From: Rhodospirillales bacterium
Lineage (GTDB): Bacteria > Pseudomonadota > Alphaproteobacteria > Rhodospirillales > Magnetospirillaceae
Assembly (NCBI GenBank): GCA_030040955.1
Contig: JASHSH010000109.1
Span: 1-10,264 of the forward strand
Reading direction: 5' to 3'
Length of the DNA: 10,264 nt
Of this stretch, positions 1 to 6,151 are shown piece by piece. The position numbers and the translations under genes were made by a program. Each line of letters opens with the position of its first letter. Position 1 is the stretch's first letter. The notes below the pieces were generated by a model. It saw nothing but the letters and a program-made list of their open reading frames with translations. It was not told the origin of the DNA and ran no database searches.

Positions 1-945
1 GAAGCGCTCCTTCTTCTCGTCGGGCAGTTCGGGCAGCGCCGCGCGCAGCCGTTCGACATATTCCTCGGTCAGCACCAGCGGCGGCAGGTCGGGATCGGGG
101 AAATAGCGATAATCGTGCGCCTGCTCCTTGCTGCGCATCGAGCGGGTCTCGCCGATGCCGGCATCGTAGAGGCGCGTCTCCTGCCGCACGCTGCCGCCCC
201 GCTCGTAGAGTTCGACCTGCCGGCGCGCCTCGAAGTCAATCGCCTGCTGGAGAAATCGGATCGAGTTCACGTTCTTGATCTCGCAGCGGGTGCGGTAGCC
301 CTGCTCGCCCAGCTTGCGCACCGAGACATTGGCGTCGCAGCGCAGGCTGCCTTCCTGCATATTGCCGTCGCAGGTGCCGAGATAGCGCAGGATCGAGCGC
401 AGCTTGGTCACATACTGCCCGGCCTCCTCGGGCCCGCGCAGATCCGGCCGCGAGACGATCTCCATCAGCGCGACGCCGGCGCGGTTGAGGTCGATGAAGG
501 ATTTCGACGGATGCCGGTCGTGCAGCGACTTGCCCGCGTCCTGCTCGAGGTGCAGCCGCTCGATGCCGATGCGGCGCGTGCCGCCGTCCTTCAGGTCGAT
601 CAGCACCGCGCCTTCGCCGACGATCGGGCTTTCGTACTGGCTGATCTGATAGCCGGGCGGGAGGTCGGGATAGAAATAATTCTTCCGCGCGAACACCGAG
701 ACCAGGTTGATCTTCGCCTTCAGCCCGAGCCCGGTGCGCACCGCCTGGTCGACGCAGAAGCCGTTGAGCACGGGCAGCATCCCCGGCATGCCCGCGTCGA
801 CCGGCGAGACCTGGGCGTTGGGTTCGGCGCCGAAATCGGTGGCCGCGGCCGAGAACAGCTTCGAGCGGCTGGTGACCTGGGCGTGCACCTCGAGGCCGAT
901 CACGCATTCCCACTTGCCCGAATTGGATTCGATCGCATAGGCCAT
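1..945 (-). CDS. gatB: Asp/Glu-tRNA(Asn/Gln) amidotransferase subunit B, 3' end outside window
   Basis: GatB is the subunit of the GatCAB amidotransferase that binds mischarged tRNA and activates it with ATP. Ammonia released by GatA converts Glu-tRNA(Gln) or Asp-tRNA(Asn) to the correct species in the cytoplasm. The visible 315 codons start with ATG at 945 and stay open to the left edge, so roughly the last third is missing. Family blocks seen in order are GLEVHAQ (residues 17-23), YFYPDLPPGYQISQYE, DLNRAGVALMEIVSRPD, EGSLRCDANVSVR, EIKNVNS and DYRYFPDPDLPPL. A GGAGG (953-957) lies seven bases upstream of the ATG, inside the end of gatA. Only two bases separate the gatA stop from this start, so translation is probably coupled. 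Identification is secure. Confidence 0.97.
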   Translation of the reverse strand, partial: MAYAIESNSGKWECVIGLEVHAQVTSRSKLFSAAATDFGAEPNAQVSPVDAGMPGMLPVLNGFCVDQAVRTGLGLKAKINLVSVFARKNYFYPDLPPGYQISQYESPIVGEGAVLIDLKDGGTRRIGIERLHLEQDAGKSLHDRHPSKSFIDLNRAGVALMEIVSRPDLRGPEEAGQYVTKLRSILRYLGTCDGNMQEGSLRCDANVSVRKLGEQGYRTRCEIKNVNSIRFLQQAIDFEARRQVELYERGGSVRQETRLYDAGIGETRSMRSKEQAHDYRYFPDPDLPPLVLTEEYVERLRAALPELPDEKKERF

Positions 946-947
946 GC

Positions 948-2426
948 TCACGCCTCCACGCCCGGCGGCGCAGCGCGGAAATCGAGCGCGCGCTCCAGCA
1001 CCTCGGCCGTGCGCAGCACCGTCTCCTCGTCGAACGGGCGGCCGATGATATGCAGGCCGAGCGGCAATCCCTCCGAGGAAAGTCCCGCCGGCAACGAGAT
1101 CGCGGGCAGCCCGGCAAGGTTGGTCGGCACCGTGAACACATCGTTGAGCCACATGGTGACGGGATCTTCCTGGTTCGCTCCGATCGCGAAGGCGGCCGAG
1201 GGGGCCGTCGGCGTCAGGATCGCATCGACCTTCCGGAACGCCTCGGTGAAATCGCGCGCGATCAGGGCGCGCACGCGCTGGGCCTTGGCGTAGTAGGCGT
1301 CGTAATAGCCCGCCGAGAGCACATAGGTGCCGATCAGGATGCGCCGGCGCACCTCGGCGCCGAATCCGGCCGCGCGCGTGTTGGCGTACATCTCTTCCAG
1401 GTTCTGGCCGGGCACGCGCAGGCCGAAGCGCACACCGTCGTAGCGCGCGAGATTTGACGAGGCCTCGGCGGGCGCGACGATGTAATAGGTCGGCAGCGCG
1501 TATTTGGTGTGCGGAAGCGAGATTTCGACCGGCTCGGCGCCGGCGCGCTTGAGCAGATCGATGCCCTTGTCCCACAGCGCGCCGATCTCGGCCGCAAGAC
1601 CATCGGGGCGATATTCCTTCGGCACGCCGATCTTGAGCCCGCGCACGTCGCCGGTAAGCGCGGCCTCGAAATCGGGCACCGGCAGCGGCGCCGAGGTCGA
1701 GTCCTTTGGATCGTACCCGGCCATCGCGCCTAGCATGATCGCGGCGTCGCGCACCGAACGCGTCATCGGCCCGGCCTGGTCGAGCGACGAGGCGAAGGCG
1801 ACGATGCCCCAGCGCGAGCAGCGTCCGTAGGTCGGCTTCATGCCGACGATGCCGCAGAAGCTCGCCGGCTGGCGGATCGACCCGCCGGTGTCGGTGCCGG
1901 TGGCGCCGATCGCCAAGCGCGCGGCCACCGCCGCCGCCGATCCGCCCGACGATCCTCCCGGCACCAGGCGGTCGTTCGCGCCCGCGCGCCGCTTCCACGG
2001 GCTCTCGACCGGCCCGAAGGCGCTGGTCGTGGTCGAGGAGCCCATGGCGAATTCGTCCATGGCGGTCTTGCCCAGCGTCACTGCGCCCGCGCGGCGCAAA
2101 TTCGCGCCTACCGTCGATTCATAGGGCGGGACGAAACTCTCCAGGATGCGCGAGCTCGCCGTGGTGCGCACGCCCTTGGTGCAGAACAGGTCCTTGATCG
2201 CGATGGGGATACCCTCCATCGCGCCGCCCTCGCCCTTCGCCAACCGCGCATCTGATTCGCGCGCCTGATCGAGGGCGAGATCTGGCGTCTCGGTGACGAA
2301 GGCATTCAGGCCCCGCGCCTTCTCCATCGCCGCGATATGCGCCCGCGCGAGCTCGGCCGCCGAAACCTTGCGGCTTCGCAGCGCGTCGCGCGCCCCGGCC
2401 AGCGAAAGCGAGGTGAGCGTGTTCAC
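948..2426 (-). CDS. gatA: Asp/Glu-tRNA(Asn/Gln) amidotransferase subunit A
   Basis: GatA is the glutaminase of GatCAB. It releases ammonia from glutamine for use by GatB. The protein is 492 residues, normal for the family, and belongs to the amidase-signature superfamily. The Ser-cisSer-Lys triad is visible: Lys78 in IPIAIKDLF, Ser159 in PGGSSGGSAAA, and nucleophile Ser183 in DTGGSIRQPASFCG. The chosen start is GTG at 2426, which begins MNTLTSLSLAGARDAL as expected. The open frame continues further upstream, but only through gatC in another frame. The GTG overlaps the gatC stop as GTGA, and an AAGGTGG-like ribosome site lies just upstream inside gatC. It is the middle gene of gatC-gatA-gatB. 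Confidence 0.98.
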   Translation of the reverse strand: MNTLTSLSLAGARDALRSRKVSAAELARAHIAAMEKARGLNAFVTETPDLALDQARESDARLAKGEGGAMEGIPIAIKDLFCTKGVRTTASSRILESFVPPYESTVGANLRRAGAVTLGKTAMDEFAMGSSTTTSAFGPVESPWKRRAGANDRLVPGGSSGGSAAAVAARLAIGATGTDTGGSIRQPASFCGIVGMKPTYGRCSRWGIVAFASSLDQAGPMTRSVRDAAIMLGAMAGYDPKDSTSAPLPVPDFEAALTGDVRGLKIGVPKEYRPDGLAAEIGALWDKGIDLLKRAGAEPVEISLPHTKYALPTYYIVAPAEASSNLARYDGVRFGLRVPGQNLEEMYANTRAAGFGAEVRRRILIGTYVLSAGYYDAYYAKAQRVRALIARDFTEAFRKVDAILTPTAPSAAFAIGANQEDPVTMWLNDVFTVPTNLAGLPAISLPAGLSSEGLPLGLHIIGRPFDEETVLRTAEVLERALDFRAAPPGVEA

Positions 2427-2710
2427 TCGACCACCTTCGGCACCAGAAAAAATCCGTCCTTCATTTCCGGCGCGTTGGCCAGGATGGCGTCGCGGCAATT
2501 CCCGTCGGCGACCTCGTCGGCGCGCCGGGGCAGCGTGACCGCGGAGACGCTGGCCAGCGGCGCGACTCCATCCGTGTTCACCTCGGCGAGCTGCTCGACG
2601 AAGCCCAGGATGTTGGAAAGCTCGGCCGCGAGCGCGTCCAGCTCGTCGTCGCGCACGGCCAAGCGCGCCAGCGCGGCGATATTGCGGACGGCGGCGCGGT
2701 CGATGGCCAA
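2423..2710 (-). CDS. gatC: Asp/Glu-tRNA(Asn/Gln) amidotransferase subunit C
   Basis: GatC is the small subunit that wraps around GatA and stabilises the GatA-GatB complex. The 95-residue product has the usual family layout: an N-terminal helix (VRNIAALARLAV), a second helix (ELSNILGFVEQLAEV), the NTDGVAPLASV segment, and a C-terminal DGFFLVPKVVE tail that packs on GatA. The start is TTG at 2710, not ATG. It is chosen because an AGGAG on the minus strand (2718-2722) lies exactly seven bases upstream and the protein then has family length. It is the first gene of the operon and overlaps gatA by four bases. Confidence 0.95.
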   Translation of the reverse strand: MAIDRAAVRNIAALARLAVRDDELDALAAELSNILGFVEQLAEVNTDGVAPLASVSAVTLPRRADEVADGNCRDAILANAPEMKDGFFLVPKVVE

Positions 2711-2717
2711 GCGGATG

Positions 2718-2722
2718 CTCCT
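2718..2722 (-). promoter_or_regulatory. Ribosome binding site that fixes the TTG start of gatC
   Basis: Minus-strand AGGAG followed by a seven-base spacer and then TTG at 2710. This spacing is ideal and supports the non-ATG start. No other start codon lies at a better distance. Confidence 0.7.
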
Positions 2723-2743
2723 GGGCGCGCGGGCGAGGCGCGG

Positions 2744-2773
2744 AACCTAGCATCGGCTAGTGACGCCGGGCAA
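2744..2773 (-). promoter_or_regulatory. Candidate promoter for the gatCAB operon
   Basis: On the minus strand TTGCCC (2773-2768) is followed after 16 bases by GCTAGG (2751-2746). This resembles the alphaproteobacterial housekeeping pattern of a TTGAC-like -35 and a GCTANA-like -10. It sits about 35 bases upstream of the gatC TTG, a sensible distance for a short leader. The match is imperfect and was judged by eye only. Confidence 0.35.
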
Positions 2774-2830
2774 GGCATTGGGGCTGGATGCTCAGCATAT
2801 TATCGCGGTGGCCTGGTCTTTGTGCGATGC

Positions 2831-2856
2831 AGGGCTATATCGTATCGTGTAGCCCT
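2831..2856 (+). promoter_or_regulatory. Stem-loop upstream of the brnA-like gene (possible operator or leader hairpin)
   Basis: AGGGCTATAT (2831-2840) and GTGTAGCCCT (2847-2856) form a ten-pair stem around the six-base loop CGTATC. The seven outer pairs are perfect in DNA. Two inner pairs are G-U and so hold only in plus-strand RNA. It ends 23 bases before the GTG start of the antitoxin-like gene. There is no following T run, so it does not look like an intrinsic terminator. BrnA proteins are known to repress their own operons by binding palindromes, so an operator is one inference. A hairpin in the 5' leader is another. Confidence 0.4.
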
Positions 2857-2879
2857 TGCGCGGAACTCAGAGCATCAGC

Positions 2880-3217
2880 GTGGCGAAGTCCAGCATTCGA
2901 ATACCCACACACGAGCAGCATATCGTGCGGCGTTCGGCGAAAAGCCGCCGTAAGAGCCGGACCGACTGGCTGCGCGTCGATGCAATGAGCGACGCCGAGA
3001 TCGACCGTGCCATCGCGTCCGATCCCGACGCGGCTCCTCGTCTCGACGCGCGCTGGTTCCGCGACGCCGAGATCGTGATCCCGGAGAAGCAGATGATCAG
3101 CATCCGCCTCGATGCCGACGTGCTCGACCATTCCCGAAGACGGGCGCGCGCTGGCAGACGCGGATGAATGCGGTGCTTCGGGCATATGTGAAGGCAGCGC
3201 AGCGCAAGCGAGCCTAG
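2880..3217 (+). pseudogene. BrnA-family antitoxin, frameshifted, with no BrnT partner
   Basis: BrnA antitoxins neutralise the RNase toxin BrnT and repress the operon through a C-terminal ribbon-helix-helix. The likely start is GTG at 2880 (MAKSSIRIPTHEQ), although its ribosome site is weak; a TTG at 2856 is also open. The family core is clear: TDWLRVDAMSDAEIDRAI, DPDAAP, DARWFRDAEIVIP, then KQMISIRLDADVLDH. At about 3131 the frame breaks and this reading stops at 3165-3167 after a nonsense tail. One frame back, the sequence gives FPKTGARWQTRMNAVLRAYV and ends at TAG 3215-3217. Restoring one T in CATT(T)CC gives a protein of 112 residues. The break falls between ribbon and second helix, so the short product should not dimerise or bind DNA. 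The 169 bases between gatC and this gene are too short for BrnT (about 90 residues), and no remnant of it is visible. A sequencing error remains possible. Confidence 0.8.
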
Positions 3218-3220
3218 TGC

Positions 3221-3224
3221 GGAG
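3221..3224 (+). promoter_or_regulatory. Ribosome binding site of msrB
   Basis: GGAG followed by six bases and the ATG at 3231. It lies just after the TAG that would end the repaired brnA-like gene, so the two genes may share a transcript. Confidence 0.6.
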
Positions 3225-3230
3225 CCAATC

Positions 3231-3632
3231 ATGGCGAACAAGGTGATCAAGACCGAGGCCGAGTGGCGGGCGCAGCTTACGCCCGAGCAATTCGCGGTCA
3301 CCCGCAAGAAGGCCACCGAGCGGCCCTACACCGGCGAGTACGAACACACCACCGCGCCCGGCACCTATCGCTGCGTCGCCTGCGGCCAGGAGCTGTTCGC
3401 CTCCGAGGCGAAGTTCGATTCCGGCTGCGGCTGGCCGAGCTTCACCGCGCCGATCACCGGCCCCGCGGTGGCCGAGGAGACCGACCGCGCGCACGGCATG
3501 GTGCGCACCGAGGTGTTGTGTTCGCGCTGCGATTCGCATCTCGGACACGTGTTCCCGGACGGTCCCGGCCCGACGGGCCTGCGCTACTGCATCAATTCGG
3601 TCGCGCTGAAGCTCGATCCCAGGAAGAAGTGA
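3231..3632 (+). CDS. msrB: Peptide-methionine (R)-S-oxide reductase MsrB
   Basis: MsrB reduces the R form of methionine sulfoxide in oxidised proteins, using thioredoxin as electron donor. The 133-residue product is a complete single-domain, zinc-type enzyme. Zinc ligands are the pairs Cys48/Cys51 (CVAC) and Cys97/Cys100 (CSRC). The catalytic cysteine is Cys120 in RYCINS, and Cys66 in SGCGWPSF is at the place of the recycling cysteine known from E. coli MsrB. SHLGHVF (102-108) is the conserved histidine block. There is no signal peptide, so it should be cytoplasmic. The ATG has a good GGAG site. It is unrelated in function to its neighbours, sits 13 bases after the broken brnA-like gene, and is convergent with the membrane protein gene that ends 12 bases away. 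Confidence 0.97.
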   Translation: MANKVIKTEAEWRAQLTPEQFAVTRKKATERPYTGEYEHTTAPGTYRCVACGQELFASEAKFDSGCGWPSFTAPITGPAVAEETDRAHGMVRTEVLCSRCDSHLGHVFPDGPGPTGLRYCINSVALKLDPRKK

Positions 3633-3644
3633 GAGCGCGGAGGA

Positions 3645-4463
3645 TCAGTGCGCGGGGAACCCTTGGCTTGGCGCTCCCCGAACGTCAGCGATAACCACCC
3701 ATGTCAGACCGAGAAACAAGAACCAAATCAGCCCTCTGGGGATCACGGCCAAGGACTTCTTGATCCGAGCGTCCGTGAAGTCGTCGGCCTTGGTTATGAA
3801 TGACTCTGGCCCGACGACGAGGAACGCGACCGGAAGGAGAAAGAAGGCCGCTGCCGCGAATAGGTTGACGACACTCTCGGAGTTCTTGCCGAGCCCGAGC
3901 GAAGAGCTCAGGGCGTGCGTGAACGAAAGTCCCGAGGCGGTGATGATTCCCGCGGCGGCAGCGGTCCAAAGACGGGGCTTGAACGCCGGCCATCTCACTC
4001 GGTAACGCCACGGATGCCAGGAAGAGTAAGATTCCCAGGAGAGCCCGCGCCTCGCCAGAATGAAACCACTCAGAAGAAACGCGACGCCCCCGCCCAGTTC
4101 GAGGCTTTGGGAAAGGCCGAACGCTTGCGCAGCTGGGCTCGCCCAAAGACCCGCCCGAGCGGTCTGCGCGACGGCGGCCAGGATACCGGACACTCCGAAG
4201 AGAAGCAGCGGCTTGAGCTCGAAGATGAAGCGCCTGTACGCCCCTTCTCCGAAATTCGCGTCGACGAACGATCGGATGCGGTCGAATTCAAACGGGTATC
4301 TGCTGGTTACGAACGCGGCGCTGGCGAATACGCAAACCGGCAGCGCAGCCGAGTAGGCGAGCGCGAATTCCTGCGCGCCGGGAGTTATCGGGGGCGCGGC
4401 AACCACGCTCCAGACCAACGCGATCAGCCAAACTCCCAGGGCGATCTTCCGGCTCAACGTCAT
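3645..4463 (-). CDS. Multi-pass membrane protein of unknown function
   Basis: I do not recognise this protein. It has 272 residues and about seven hydrophobic segments, near residues 7-24, 34-53, 85-102, 123-137, 166-186, 199-217 and 243-260, so it should be an integral inner-membrane protein. Between segments 2 and 3 is a polar loop with an aromatic and acidic stretch (YPFEFDRIRSFVDANFGEGAYRRF). Between segments 4 and 5 is a Trp/Arg-rich loop (SWHPWRYRVRWPAFKPRLW). No catalytic motif or transporter signature is evident. The start is ATG at 4463 without a strong ribosome site. The gene is convergent with msrB and divergent from ruvX, with 80 bases between it and ruvX. Its DNA is lower in GC than neighbours: bases 3721-3780 are 34/60 G+C, against 45/60 in a pyrC stretch (6421-6480). 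This fits later acquisition. The hydrophobic pattern supports this strand over the overlapping plus-strand readings. Confidence 0.75.
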   Translation of the reverse strand: MTLSRKIALGVWLIALVWSVVAAPPITPGAQEFALAYSAALPVCVFASAAFVTSRYPFEFDRIRSFVDANFGEGAYRRFIFELKPLLLFGVSGILAAVAQTARAGLWASPAAQAFGLSQSLELGGGVAFLLSGFILARRGLSWESYSSWHPWRYRVRWPAFKPRLWTAAAAGIITASGLSFTHALSSSLGLGKNSESVVNLFAAAAFFLLPVAFLVVGPESFITKADDFTDARIKKSLAVIPRGLIWFLFLGLTWVVIADVRGAPSQGFPAH

Positions 4464-4543
4464 ACCGCGAGCTTACTCGACTCCTCGACACACGCGAATG
4501 TTGTCGGCTAGAGCATCCGGGGGCGGCGAGATATTGTCGGTCC

Positions 4544-5002
4544 ATGCCCGTCCTTTCCCCCGCCGAGTTCAAGCACGCCCTCGCTCCCGGCCAGCGCATC
4601 CTCGGGCTCGATGTCGGCACGAAGACGATCGGGCTTGCGCTTTCCGACGTCGGCCGCTCCATCGCTTCGCCGCATTCGACCATCCGCCGTGGAAGGTTTG
4701 CCCGGGACGCGAAGATCATTCTCGATCTTGTTGATACAGAACGGGTCGGCGGATTTGTGGTCGGACTTCCACTGAACCTCGACGGAACCGAAGGGCCGCG
4801 CTGCCAGTCGGTGCGCCAATTCGCCGCCAACCTGCTCAAATTGCGCGACCTTCCGCTCGCCTTCTGGGACGAGCGCCTGTCCACGGCGGCGGTGACGCGG
4901 ACGCTGCTGGAAGCGGACGCCTCGCGCCGCCGCCGGGCGCAACTTGTTGATAAGTTGGCGGCGGCCTACATCGCGCAGGGCTTCCTCGACGCCCCATTGT
5001 GA
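4544..5002 (+). CDS. ruvX: YqgF/RuvX-family RNase H-like nuclease (putative pre-16S rRNA nuclease / Holliday junction resolvase)
   Basis: This family has an RNase H/resolvase fold. The E. coli member YqgF is linked to maturation of the 16S rRNA 5' end, and others have been described as Holliday junction resolvases. The 152-residue product is of usual length. The signature GLDVGTKTIGLALSD (21-35) carries Asp23. It is followed by VVGLPLNLDG (72-81), WDERLST (108-114) with Glu110, and VDKLAAAYIAQGFL (135-148) with Asp136; these three acidic residues are the expected metal ligands. The start ATG at 4544 has only a weak purine stretch upstream. The gene starts the plus-strand conserved block, 135 bases upstream of pyrB. 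Confidence 0.95.
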   Translation: MPVLSPAEFKHALAPGQRILGLDVGTKTIGLALSDVGRSIASPHSTIRRGRFARDAKIILDLVDTERVGGFVVGLPLNLDGTEGPRCQSVRQFAANLLKLRDLPLAFWDERLSTAAVTRTLLEADASRRRRAQLVDKLAAAYIAQGFLDAPL

Positions 5003-5137
5003 AAGTTCGCCGATTTCTGTTGCACGGCCGCGCGAACCTGCCGTATGTAGTCGAAGCAGGCAGCTGCATCACCAAATCTTGGGGCCGACGTCCGGCGCGA
5101 CACAAGCGCGCGCGGGCCGCGAGCGCGAGGGAGGGCC

Positions 5138-6151
5138 ATGCGAACCAGCAATCGTATCGCCGCCGCCAAGCCCGCGCCCGTCGTCGAGGCCCGCCTGCCC
5201 GCCCCGCCGTTTCGCTTCCCGCATCGACATCTGCTCGGCATCGACGGGCTGGGTCCCGAGGAAATCACCTTCCTCCTCGACTTGGCCGACGGCTTCGTCG
5301 AGCAGAACCGCCGCGCCGACCGCAAATCCTCGCTTCTGCGCGGCCGCACCGTGATCAACCTGTTTTTCGAGTCCTCGACCCGCACGCGCACCAGCTTCGA
5401 ACTGGCCGGCAAGCGCCTCGGCGCCGACGTCATCAACATGCAGGTCGCCGCCAGCTCGGTGACCAAGGGCGAGACGCTGATCGACACCGCGATGACGCTG
5501 AACGCGATGCATGTCGACGTGCTGGTGGTGCGCCATTCCGAATCGGGCGCGGTCAAGCTTCTGTCGGAGAAGGTGAACTGCGCGGTGGTCAACGCGGGCG
5601 ACGGCTCGCACGAACACCCCACCCAGGCGCTGCTGGACGCGCTGACCATCCGGCGACTCAAGGGCCGCATCCAGGGCCTTCAGGTAGCGATCTGCGGCGA
5701 CGTCCTCCACAGCCGGGTGGCGCGGTCCAACATCCACCTGCTCAACGCGATGGGGGCGCGCGTGCGCCTGGTCGCGCCCTGCACATTGCTGCCCGCCGGG
5801 ATCGAGCGGCTGGGCGTCGAGGTGTTCCACGACATGCGCAAGGGTCTCGCCGATTCCGACATCGTGATGATGTTGCGGCTGCAAAGCGAGCGCATGAAGG
5901 GAAGCTTCATCCCGTCGGTGCGGGAATATTTCCACTTCTTCGGCCTCGACTACGAGAAGCTGAAGGCGGCCAAGCCCGACGCGCTGATCATGCACCCAGG
6001 CCCGATGAACCGGGGCGTCGAGATCGACTCGGACCTCGCCGACGATGTCGAGCGCTCGGTGGTGCTCCAGCAGGTTGAGATGGGCGTGGCCGTGCGCATG
6101 GCCTGCCTGGCCGCGCTCGGCGGCGAGCGCGGCGCGGCGGAGGCGGCGTGA
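5138..6151 (+). CDS. pyrB: Aspartate carbamoyltransferase catalytic subunit
   Basis: PyrB joins carbamoyl phosphate and aspartate to make carbamoyl aspartate, the first committed step of pyrimidine synthesis. The 337-residue product has the carbamoyl-phosphate loop FFESSTRTRTSFE (76-88; Ser80, Thr81, Arg82, Thr83) and Lys110 in TKGE. Arg132, His160 in HPTQALLD, Arg193, Arg247 and HPGPMNRG (286-293) complete the active site. It is longer at the N terminus than E. coli PyrB by about 28 residues. It resembles Pseudomonas-type (class A) enzymes, which assemble with a dihydroorotase-like partner. The ATG at 5138 has an AGGGAGG three bases upstream. The stop overlaps the pyrC ATG as TGATG. No pyrI regulatory-subunit gene is seen in this window. 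Confidence 0.97.
   Translation: MRTSNRIAAAKPAPVVEARLPAPPFRFPHRHLLGIDGLGPEEITFLLDLADGFVEQNRRADRKSSLLRGRTVINLFFESSTRTRTSFELAGKRLGADVINMQVAASSVTKGETLIDTAMTLNAMHVDVLVVRHSESGAVKLLSEKVNCAVVNAGDGSHEHPTQALLDALTIRRLKGRIQGLQVAICGDVLHSRVARSNIHLLNAMGARVRLVAPCTLLPAGIERLGVEVFHDMRKGLADSDIVMMLRLQSERMKGSFIPSVREYFHFFGLDYEKLKAAKPDALIMHPGPMNRGVEIDSDLADDVERSVVLQQVEMGVAVRMACLAALGGERGAAEAA

Noticed and set aside
115..1293. Long plus-strand open frame of 392 codons across gatB and gatA
   Set aside because: It is antisense to two genes with unmistakable family motifs, and its Ala/Arg/His-rich product shows no domain. High GC gives long shadow frames.
2711..2879. Searched for a BrnT toxin gene or remnant upstream of the antitoxin-like gene
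   Set aside because: The space is too short for a full toxin, frames are interrupted, and no BrnT-like residues were recognised on either strand.
3653..3680. Possible terminator hairpin CGGGGA/TCCCCG near the msrB and membrane-gene convergence
   Set aside because: The arms are only six pairs with a 16-base loop, there is no T tract, and the element lies inside the coding end of the membrane protein gene.
3915..4511. 198-codon plus-strand open frame over the membrane protein gene
   Set aside because: The product is strongly charged and without motif. The minus-strand product has regular hydrophobic segments expected of a real membrane protein.
4464..4543. Divergent promoter region between the membrane gene and ruvX
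   Set aside because: Promoters are expected here, but no convincing -35/-10 pair was found. The repeated TTGTCGG (4500-4506 and 4534-4540) is too short to interpret.
5003..5137. Possible promoter (TTGCAC with TATGTA) or pyrimidine-responsive leader before pyrB
   Set aside because: The promoter match is poor and no leader peptide with a following terminator was seen. The region holds only GC-rich sequence and the pyrB ribosome site.
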